From Novosphingobium sp. (GTDB lineage Bacteria > Pseudomonadota > Alphaproteobacteria > Sphingomonadales > Sphingomonadaceae), in the NCBI GenBank assembly GCA_020853995.1, contig JADYXV010000326.1:1-11149 (forward strand): a DNA stretch of 11,149 nt. Direction: 5' to 3'. The position numbers and the translations under genes were made by a program. The first letter of the stretch is position 1. Each line of letters opens with the position of its first letter. Positions 1-5,478 of the stretch are shown here, one piece after another. Below the pieces are notes generated by a model. The model did not search any database, had not been told where the DNA came from, and saw nothing but the letters and a program-made list of their open reading frames with translations.

Positions 1-525
1 GCGATCCGAATCAACCACGACCGGCTCCAGCAGCCCTGCGGTGACCATTCCGCGCAAAACCGCATCGGAAACGCCCGCCAATTCGGCCAGTTCGCGGATC
101 GTGGCTTGTTGGCCGTGCAGCGTTTCAATGGCCTTGGCACGTTGCGGCGTCAGGCGTTCGGCCTGTTTGTCGGTCAGGCGGTATTCGGTCACCGTGCTTC
201 CGCCACGCAAGGCTCCCGTGCTCGACAGCGCCATTCGCGCGACAGAGGCGAGCGGGGCGAGGTAATAGTCCGCCGTCCATTCAATCAGGCGGCGCAGGGG
301 GGCGGGCAAGGGGGGCACCGGCAGCACGGAAAGTATCGGACGCAGCTTGTTGGCCGGAACTTCGGCCCCGGGCAGCCGTTCGGCTTCCCACACAACGCCA
401 ATGATCTGCCGTGGCCCCAACGGGGCAAGCACGACGCTGCCAGGTTCGACCACCATGCCTTCGGGGACGCGATAGTCCAGTGGACCCAGCGCAGAATTGA
501 AGACAAGGCATCGGACGCGGTTCAT
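1..525 (-). CDS. priA: Primosomal protein N' (PriA helicase), N-terminal part, cut by window edge
   Basis: PriA is the replication-restart helicase that recognises stalled or recombined forks and reloads DnaB through the primosome in the cytoplasm. The reverse strand is open from an ATG at 525-523 to the window edge (175 codons, no stop). It begins MNRVRCLVFNSALGPLDYRV, followed by a VxPGSVVLAPLGPR segment and then ADYYLAPLASVARMAL at about residues 87-102. These are typical of the PriA 3'-DNA-binding domain (roughly residues 1-105). Residues from about 120 on (ATIRELAELAGVSDAVL) look like the winged-helix domain. The helicase motor and zinc-binding modules must lie to the left of the window. 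The frame runs unbroken through the G-rich tract at 297-316. The gene is divergent from the DUF4197 lipoprotein gene with a 70-base spacer, and no clear Shine-Dalgarno precedes the ATG. Family assignment is from recognised motifs only. Confidence 0.88.
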   Translation of the reverse strand, partial: MNRVRCLVFNSALGPLDYRVPEGMVVEPGSVVLAPLGPRQIIGVVWEAERLPGAEVPANKLRPILSVLPVPPLPAPLRRLIEWTADYYLAPLASVARMALSSTGALRGGSTVTEYRLTDKQAERLTPQRAKAIETLHGQQATIRELAELAGVSDAVLRGMVTAGLLEPVVVDSDR

Positions 526-534
526 ATTCAGCCG

Positions 535-563
535 TCTATATGGGGGTGCGATGCGGTGGGCAA
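535..563 (-). promoter_or_regulatory. Candidate sigma70-type promoter of priA
   Basis: Read on the minus strand, TTGCCC (563-558) is followed after exactly 17 bases by TATAGA (540-535). The usual start point, 7 bases past the -10 box, would be near 528. That leaves only about 3 bases of leader before the priA ATG at 525. The boxes match the -35 and -10 consensus at 4 and 5 of 6 positions. This is a consensus match seen by eye, without expression evidence. Confidence 0.45.
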
Positions 564-595
564 AGCCTGCCGTGCAAGCAATAGAGGAGAAAACG

Positions 596-1297
596 ATGTC
601 GCAGCTTTCGCAAACGCCCAATCGCCCTTCATCGCTGAACCGTAGAGCCATGCTGGGCGGCATTTCGTCTGTCGCGGTGCTGTCCATTGCAGGTTGCGCC
701 ACATTTCCGGCATTCACGCTGGAAGATGCCGTGCGAAGGCTGTTGTTCCTTTCCACGGACAGGGCCTTTGCCCGGCTGCTGCAACCCGGCGGCTTCTGGG
801 ACAGTCAGGTTGCGCGGCTCGCTTTGCCCGAAGTTATCGGCAATCGTGGCGGCATCATGCAGCGAATCCTGACGGGTCCGATTTTCCGTGACCGGCTCCA
901 GCGCGCATTCAATGATATGGCCTATGAAGCGGCTGACAGGGCCGCCCCTGCGGTAACAGATGCCGTGCGCACGATCGGCATTCGCAATGCCGTGGCCCTG
1001 TTGCGCAGTAGCGACCCGATGGCGGCGACCAGCTTTCTTCATCAGGAAATGGGCACCAGCCTTGTTGAAATCATGGTGCCCGAATTCGGTGATGCGCTGC
1101 GCGTCAGCCGCGAGCCGCTGGTTGGCGAAGTCCTGTCGGCGCTTACCGGCGTGGACGTGGGCGGAATTGCCAATTCCCTGGCCTTCGAAGCAGATAATGC
1201 CATCTTTCGCGCCATTGGCCGCGAAGAAGCTGCCATTCGCGCCGATCCCGGTGCAACCAACGATCCAGTCCTCATGGGTGCCTTCGGAATCAAGTGA
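596..1297 (+). CDS. DUF4197 family lipoprotein, possibly Tat-exported
   Basis: A 233-residue protein of unknown function, similar to the DUF4197 family (proteobacterial envelope proteins). The start at 596 is chosen because GAGGAGA (584-590) sits 5 bases upstream and the signal peptide follows; an in-frame ATG at 497 would overlap priA and lacks a ribosome site. Residues 14-34 form a signal with twin arginines (R16-R17), a hydrophobic stretch and a lipobox ending SIAGC, with C34 as the predicted lipidated cysteine. The mature part begins with EDAVRRLL, has DRLQRAFNDMAYEAADRAAP in the middle, and ends with an EEAAIRADPGATNDPVLMGAFG segment, the usual DUF4197 C-terminal pattern. It is predicted to be mostly helical and anchored in the envelope. 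It is divergent from priA and 71 bases upstream of the transaldolase. The family call is good, the Tat route is tentative, and the function is unknown. Confidence 0.8.
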   Translation: MSQLSQTPNRPSSLNRRAMLGGISSVAVLSIAGCATFPAFTLEDAVRRLLFLSTDRAFARLLQPGGFWDSQVARLALPEVIGNRGGIMQRILTGPIFRDRLQRAFNDMAYEAADRAAPAVTDAVRTIGIRNAVALLRSSDPMAATSFLHQEMGTSLVEIMVPEFGDALRVSREPLVGEVLSALTGVDVGGIANSLAFEADNAIFRAIGREEAAIRADPGATNDPVLMGAFGIK

Positions 1298-1301
1298 TGG
1301 C

Positions 1302-1330
1302 CTGACAGCGGGCCTTCTCTTGCCTATAGG
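1302..1330 (+). promoter_or_regulatory. Candidate sigma70-type promoter of the transaldolase gene
   Basis: CTGACA (1302-1307) and TATAGG (1325-1330) are separated by exactly 17 bases, giving 5/6 and 4/6 matches to TTGACA and TATAAT. The start point would be near 1337, about 30 bases before the transaldolase ATG, leaving room for the GGAAGG ribosome site at 1355-1360. It starts 4 bases after the DUF4197 stop codon, so the transaldolase probably has its own transcription start. Confidence 0.5.
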
Positions 1331-1355
1331 CGGGGGGAATCATTCTCTCCGCCTG
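1327..1355. other. Strong inverted repeat / stem-loop just upstream of the transaldolase gene
   Basis: The arms 1327-1338 and 1344-1355 pair over 12 consecutive positions (three G-U) around the 5-base loop ATCAT; the core is GGCGGGGGGA with TCTCTCCGCC. No T-run follows, so it is not a textbook terminator. It could end or protect transcripts of the upstream DUF4197 gene. Because it overlaps the -10 box and predicted start point of the next promoter, it could instead be an operator. Transcripts started near 1337 would lack most of the left arm and could not fold it. The function is inferred only. Confidence 0.45.
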
Positions 1356-1368
1356 GAAGGTCTGCCCC

Positions 1369-2022
1369 ATGAAGTTTTTTGTCGATACCGCTGACACCGC
1401 CGAAATCGCGGACCTTGCCGCCACCGGCCTGCTGGATGGTGTCACCACCAACCCCACCCTTAGTGCAAAGGCTGGCAAGGATTTCATCGAAGTGACGCGC
1501 GAAATTTGCGCGTTGGTCGATGGTCCGGTTTCTGCCGAAGTTGTCGCGCTGGATCACGCCACGATGATGCGTGAAGCCGAAGTGCTGCGCAAAATCGCAG
1601 ACAACGTTTGCATCAAGGTGCCGCTGACGATTGACGGTCTCAAAACCTGCAAGGCCCTGACCAGCGAAGGCACGCAAGTGAACGTCACGCTGTGCTTCTC
1701 GGCCAATCAGGCACTTTTGGCGGCAAAGGCGGGCGCGACATTTATCTCGCCATTCGTGGGCCGCCATGATGACAATGGCTTTGATGGCATGTACCTGATC
1801 CGCGACATCCGCCTGATCTACGATAACTATGCGTTTGAAACGCAGATCCTTGTCGCCTCGATCCGCCACGGCGTGCATGTGCTGGAAAGCGCGCGGATCG
1901 GTGCGGACGTGATCACCGCGCCGCCCGCCGTGATCAAGGGCCTGTTCAAACATGTCCTTACAGACAAGGGTATCGAAGGGTTCCTTGCCGATTGGGCAAA
2001 GACCGGCCAAAGCATCGTCTGA
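1369..2022 (+). CDS. tal: Transaldolase, small MipB/TalC-type (type 3B)
   Basis: A cytosolic 217-residue TIM-barrel aldolase that transfers dihydroxyacetone between sugar phosphates in the non-oxidative pentose phosphate pathway. The N-terminus MKFFVDTADTAEI and GVTTNPTL (residues 24-31) are signature blocks, and K83 in CIKVPLT is the Schiff-base lysine. The family also contains fructose-6-phosphate aldolase (FSA). Here the residue matching FSA Gln59 is E57 (SAEVVA) and the residue matching FSA Tyr131 is F129 (ISPFVGR). Glu and Phe are the transaldolase choices, so transaldolase is the better call. GGAAGG at 1355-1360 lies 8 bases before the ATG. The length equals that of the family. The gene is followed after 30 bases by cobT in the same direction. 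Confidence 0.9.
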   Translation: MKFFVDTADTAEIADLAATGLLDGVTTNPTLSAKAGKDFIEVTREICALVDGPVSAEVVALDHATMMREAEVLRKIADNVCIKVPLTIDGLKTCKALTSEGTQVNVTLCFSANQALLAAKAGATFISPFVGRHDDNGFDGMYLIRDIRLIYDNYAFETQILVASIRHGVHVLESARIGADVITAPPAVIKGLFKHVLTDKGIEGFLADWAKTGQSIV

Positions 2023-2052
2023 TACCAACACCTGACTACGGGCACCGCTGTT

Positions 2053-3867
2053 TTGGCTGACGAATCCCCACTTGACCGTTTCCGCTCGGTGCTGACCGGC
2101 ACTGCCCGCGCCATCTCGCTTGATCCAGAGGTAGAGGTGGCGTGGACAGCGGACGCGCCGGTCCAGTCGGGCAGTTCCATGCGCGTACCCATGCCGGGGC
2201 GCGCTTTGCCAGCCGATCAGGTGGCGCAGGCGCGCGGATATGCCGATTCGATGGCGCTGCGGTTGCGGCACCACAACGCGTCATTGCATGGCCGTCATGC
2301 GCCCACCGAAGCTTTGGCGCGGGCTTGCTATGATGCGGTCGAACAAGTGCGCTACGAAGCGCTGGGGTCAAACGCCTTTGCCGGGATGCGCGGTAATCTT
2401 GATGCGGCGCTTGCAGTGCGCATGGCATCCGATCCCATCGCGCGCGCCACAAAGCCTGAAGAAGTACCTTTGCCTTCGGCGCTGGCTTTGCTGCTGCGTG
2501 AAAAGCTGACCGGGCAAGTCGCACCGGCCAGCACCGATACCGGTATGGCGATGGTGCGCAGCTGGATTGAAAGCAAGACAAGCGAGGACTTTGAAAGCCT
2601 TGCGAAATCGCTTGATGATCAGCGCGCCTTTCAGCAACTGACACTCGAAATGCTTCAGCATCTGGAACTGACGCAACCCGCCAGTGAGCCGGACGAGGAT
2701 GCCGAAGAAGACGAGGGTGAGGAGCAGGACGACGAAGGCGAAGATCAGCCCGAAACGGCAGACGAGCAGCAGCAGGAACCATCCGAGGTCGCAGGCGACA
2801 CCAGCGAAGGCGACGATGATTCGGAGTCCGAGCAGGAAATCGAGCAGAACGAAGATGCAGCCGATGCCGATATGTCCGATGAAGGCGAGGAGGGTATGCT
2901 GCCAACCCGTCCGAACCGGCCATGGACAGATCTGCCCGAAAACTTCGATTACTCATCCTTCACCACGCAATACGACGAAGTGATTGCTGCCAGCGATTTG
3001 TGTGACGAGGAAGAACTGACGCGCTTGCGCGCTTACCTCGACATGCAGCTCAAGGGTTTGCAAGGCGTCGTCACGCGCCTGGCAAACCGCTTGCAGCGTC
3101 GGTTGATGGCGCAACAAAACCGGTCGTGGGATTTCGATCAGGAAGAAGGCTTGCTGGATGCAGCGCGTCTGGCACGTGTTGTCATTTCGCCTGGCCACTC
3201 GTTGTCTTACAAGATTGAGCGCGATGTCGAGTTCAAGGATACGATCGTGACCTTGCTGATCGACAATTCAGGATCGATGCGTGGGCGGCCGATCTCTATC
3301 GCCGCGATTAGCGCAGATATCCTGGCGCGTACGTTAGAGCGCTGCGGGGTGAAGACCGAAGTTCTGGGCTTTACCACGCGGGCATGGAAGGGCGGACAAA
3401 GCCGGGAAGCCTGGCTTTCGGGCGGCAAGCCTGCACGACCGGGCCGTCTCAACGATTTGCGCCACATTGTTTACAAAAAAGCGGATGAACCTTGGCGCCG
3501 CGCGCGCAAGAATCTCGGCCTGATGATGCGCGAGGGCTTGCTGAAGGAAAACATCGACGGCGAGGCGCTTCTATGGGCGCACAGCCGCTTGTTGGCGCGC
3601 CCGGAAGACCGCCGTATCCTGATGGTCATTTCCGATGGCGCTCCTGTGGATGATTCGACGCTTTCGGTGAACAATGCGGGCTATCTTGAGCAGCATTTGC
3701 GCAAGGTGATTCAGTGGATTGAAAAGCAATCGCCGGTTCAACTCGTTGCCATCGGCATCGGCCACGACGTGACGCGCTACTATCGTCGCGCGGTGACGAT
3801 CATGGACGTTGAACAGCTTGGCGGAACAATCATTGAACAACTGGCAGATCTTTTCGAAGATGAGTAA
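2053..3867 (+). CDS. cobT: Aerobic cobaltochelatase subunit CobT
   Basis: CobT partners the AAA+ ATPase CobS in the complex that drives ATP-dependent cobalt insertion into hydrogenobyrinic acid a,c-diamide by CobN (aerobic B12 route). The 604 residues show a helical N-terminal domain (about 1-210), a very acidic low-complexity linker (about 212-280, rich in Glu and Asp), a second conserved block (DLPENFDY to the QNRSWDFDQEEG segment) and a C-terminal von Willebrand A domain. The MIDAS motif DNSGS starts at D404 and SDGAP contains D528. The length is near that of known CobT proteins (about 630). The start is TTG at 2053: the reading MADESPLDRFRS fits the family N-terminus, no ATG or GTG lies between the upstream in-frame stop (2020-2022) and 2053, and the next ATG would cost about 40 residues. 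No good Shine-Dalgarno is visible, so translation may be weak or coupled to the transaldolase. Neither cobS nor cobN is in the window. Confidence 0.9.
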   Translation: MADESPLDRFRSVLTGTARAISLDPEVEVAWTADAPVQSGSSMRVPMPGRALPADQVAQARGYADSMALRLRHHNASLHGRHAPTEALARACYDAVEQVRYEALGSNAFAGMRGNLDAALAVRMASDPIARATKPEEVPLPSALALLLREKLTGQVAPASTDTGMAMVRSWIESKTSEDFESLAKSLDDQRAFQQLTLEMLQHLELTQPASEPDEDAEEDEGEEQDDEGEDQPETADEQQQEPSEVAGDTSEGDDDSESEQEIEQNEDAADADMSDEGEEGMLPTRPNRPWTDLPENFDYSSFTTQYDEVIAASDLCDEEELTRLRAYLDMQLKGLQGVVTRLANRLQRRLMAQQNRSWDFDQEEGLLDAARLARVVISPGHSLSYKIERDVEFKDTIVTLLIDNSGSMRGRPISIAAISADILARTLERCGVKTEVLGFTTRAWKGGQSREAWLSGGKPARPGRLNDLRHIVYKKADEPWRRARKNLGLMMREGLLKENIDGEALLWAHSRLLARPEDRRILMVISDGAPVDDSTLSVNNAGYLEQHLRKVIQWIEKQSPVQLVAIGIGHDVTRYYRRAVTIMDVEQLGGTIIEQLADLFEDE

Positions 3868-3909
3868 CCGGCCTTGACCGCGCGGGTTTAGGCGGGCAGT
3901 TAAATTGCC

Positions 3910-4581
3910 ATGAACAACATGTCAGTCAGCGAAGCCGTCCTTTCCCGTCGTTCAATCCGGGTGTTCAAACCCGATGCCGTGCCATTCGAAGTGCTGCACC
4001 GCATCATGGGCAAGGCTCGCTGGGCTCCGTCAGGATGCAATTTCCAGCCTTGGGAAGCAACCATCCTGACTGGCGAACCGCTGGCGCAACTGCAGCAGAA
4101 GATGCTGGTTTCGCACATGAAGGACCCGCCTGAATATTCCTGGTCCGATCCCGAAGTCATTCCAGAATGCAAGGCACGCCTGCAACAAGTTGGCGCCTCG
4201 ATGTATCAGGCAATGGAAATCGGGCGGTCCGATGGTGATGCGCGAGGCGATTTCGTTCGCAGCAACGTTACGTCATTTGGCGCTCCTGCGGTTCTGATGT
4301 GCTATTTTGATCGGCGCATGGGATCGCCACAATGGTCGGATGTTGGCATGTGGCTGCAGACGATCATGCTGCTTTTGCGTGAAGAAGGCCTGGATTCATG
4401 CCCGCAGGAATTCCTTTCCATGCACGCAAGACTGATCAAGGATTTCATCGGGGTTTCGGATGAGACCCACATATTCTTCTGCGGCATAGCTATCGGCTAT
4501 CGTGTCGAAGATACCGCGGTGAACAGTTTTGAACGTCAACGCGAACCGGTTGAAGGCAACGTCCGCTTTCTCGGCTTCTGA
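3910..4581 (+). CDS. Nitroreductase-family FMN oxidoreductase, copy 1 of a tandem pair
   Basis: A 223-residue protein of the nitroreductase superfamily: FMN-dependent, NAD(P)H-using, usually homodimeric cytosolic enzymes reducing nitroaromatics, quinones or flavins. Visible FMN-site blocks are SRRSIR (residues 12-17), APSGCNFQPW (39-48) and GLDSC (160-164); the C-terminal IFFCGIAIGYR block is also typical. The substrate cannot be read from sequence. The ATG at 3910 gives the family N-terminus; an in-frame ATG at 3919 is an alternative, and neither has a strong ribosome site. The spacer from cobT is 42 bases and holds no convincing promoter, so it may be read through from cobT. A paralogue follows 4 bases downstream. 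It is not BluB-like, although cobT is next door. Confidence 0.85.
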   Translation: MNNMSVSEAVLSRRSIRVFKPDAVPFEVLHRIMGKARWAPSGCNFQPWEATILTGEPLAQLQQKMLVSHMKDPPEYSWSDPEVIPECKARLQQVGASMYQAMEIGRSDGDARGDFVRSNVTSFGAPAVLMCYFDRRMGSPQWSDVGMWLQTIMLLLREEGLDSCPQEFLSMHARLIKDFIGVSDETHIFFCGIAIGYRVEDTAVNSFERQREPVEGNVRFLGF

Positions 4582-4585
4582 CTTC

Positions 4586-5263
4586 ATGGCCGTCACAGTA
4601 ACGGAAGCTGTCTCCAGCCGCCGTTCGGTGCGCAGTTTCCTGCCTGATCCAGTTCCTTTGGCGATGCTTGAGCGTGTGCTTGAGAAGGCACAGCGTGCAC
4701 CATCGGGAGGTAACGTCCAGCCTTGGAATGCGCGTGTGATTACAGGCGATCCCTTGAGCCGGCTGTTTGCGGCGGTCGCTGAAGTTATGCCGCAGGGCCG
4801 GGCGGCCCATGCGCCGGAATACGCGGTCTATCCGCCTGAACTGGATGGCGTCTACGAAGCGCGCCGGTTTGGCGTGGGTGAGGCGATGTATGATGCGCTC
4901 GGCGTAACGCGCGATGACAAGCGCGGGCGCTTGGCGCAGTTTTTCAACAATTTCCGTGCGTTCGGTGCTCCTGTCCTGATGTTGGTCCATACCCCTCGCT
5001 ATATGGGGCCGCCGCAATGGTCGGACATCGGCATGTGGCTGCAGACAGTCATGTTACTGCTTCGGGAAGAAGGGTTGGATTCCTGCGCACAAGAGGCGTG
5101 GGCGGCTTATCAGCAGCAAGTGCGCGCTTGCGTCAGCATTCCGGACGATCACATTTTCTTTTGCGGCCTTGCCATTGGCAAACGCGATCCTGAAGCTGCG
5201 CTCAACCGTTTTGAAGTGCCCCGCGCATCGCTGTCGGAAGCCGTTTCTTTCGAAGGCTTTTGA
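4586..5263 (+). CDS. Nitroreductase-family FMN oxidoreductase, copy 2 of a tandem pair
   Basis: A 225-residue paralogue of the preceding gene with the same blocks: SRRSVR (11-16), APSGGNVQPW (38-47), an almost identical MGxPQWSDxGMWLQT segment, REEGLDSC, and IFFCGLAIGKR near the end; both proteins end in GF. The ATG at 4586 is 4 bases after the upstream stop, so translation is probably coupled. An in-frame ATG at 4529 would overlap the first gene by 53 bases and add residues with no family match. The copies share 27 of 31 residues in the block around GMWLQT but differ in the middle (about residues 65-110 here), which suggests changed substrate pockets. The specific substrate is unknown. Confidence 0.85.
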   Translation: MAVTVTEAVSSRRSVRSFLPDPVPLAMLERVLEKAQRAPSGGNVQPWNARVITGDPLSRLFAAVAEVMPQGRAAHAPEYAVYPPELDGVYEARRFGVGEAMYDALGVTRDDKRGRLAQFFNNFRAFGAPVLMLVHTPRYMGPPQWSDIGMWLQTVMLLLREEGLDSCAQEAWAAYQQQVRACVSIPDDHIFFCGLAIGKRDPEAALNRFEVPRASLSEAVSFEGF

Positions 5264-5304
5264 TTCACACTTAAAATTGAGCGGTTTCGGCCGTTCGGTG
5301 ATCA

Positions 5305-5334
5305 TTGGCAGTGGTGGCCAAATGCGCTTATGCT
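5305..5334 (+). promoter_or_regulatory. Candidate promoter of the CHASE2-cyclase operon, in the 215-base gap 5264-5478
   Basis: TTGGCA (5305-5310) and TATGCT (5329-5334) are 18 bases apart and match the -35 and -10 boxes at 5 and 4 of 6 positions. A short inverted repeat, TTGGC with GCCAA (5305-5309 and 5317-5321), overlaps the -35 box and could be an operator. The predicted start near 5341 gives a leader of about 138 bases before the cyclase ATG. This is the longest gene-free stretch in the window. Besides this site it holds only a possible 25-codon ORF and small nested repeats at 5419-5451. Confidence 0.35.
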
Positions 5335-5397
5335 GTGTCCAACGTCATAAATTTTTCGGGCATCGCAAATAATACGTAGCAAGAGCATGAGGCAGAG

Positions 5398-5475
5398 ATG
5401 CTTCGGCTTGGGGAACGCCTTGCGCTGCTGACGGGCAGTTTGCTGGCAAGCAGTTTTGAAGTTCGGGGGGACTGA
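5398..5475 (+). CDS. Possible 25-residue leader ORF upstream of the cyclase
   Basis: The ATG at 5398 is preceded by GAGG (5389-5392) at 5 bases. The ORF encodes 25 residues (MLRLGERLALLTGSLLASSF then EVRGD) and stops with TGA at 5473-5475, 3 bases before the cyclase ATG. The middle is moderately hydrophobic. Spacing and ribosome site suit a coupled leader peptide, but an ORF this short is easily expected by chance and I recognise no relative. Its nested inverted repeats (CTTGC/GCAAG and CTGC/GCAG within 5419-5451) are weak. Confidence 0.2.
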   Translation: MLRLGERLALLTGSLLASSFEVRGD

Positions 5476-5478
5476 GCA

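Noticed and set aside
297..316. Frameshift in priA at the G-rich tract
   Set aside because: Translation through it in the priA frame is continuous and keeps family motifs on both sides.
497..595. Upstream extension of the DUF4197 protein to an ATG at 497
   Set aside because: It would overlap the start of priA and put 33 unrelated residues before a good signal peptide; the ATG at 596 has the ribosome site.
3874..3905. Promoter from TTGACC (3874-3879) before the first nitroreductase
   Set aside because: No acceptable -10 box lies at 16-18 bases; the nearest candidate, TTAAAT, is 20 bases away.
3910..5263. BluB (lower-ligand synthesis) assignment for a nitroreductase next to cobT
   Set aside because: The sequences have the general nitroreductase PSGxNxQPW and GLDSC blocks, not the BluB pattern I know; adjacency to cobT alone is not enough.
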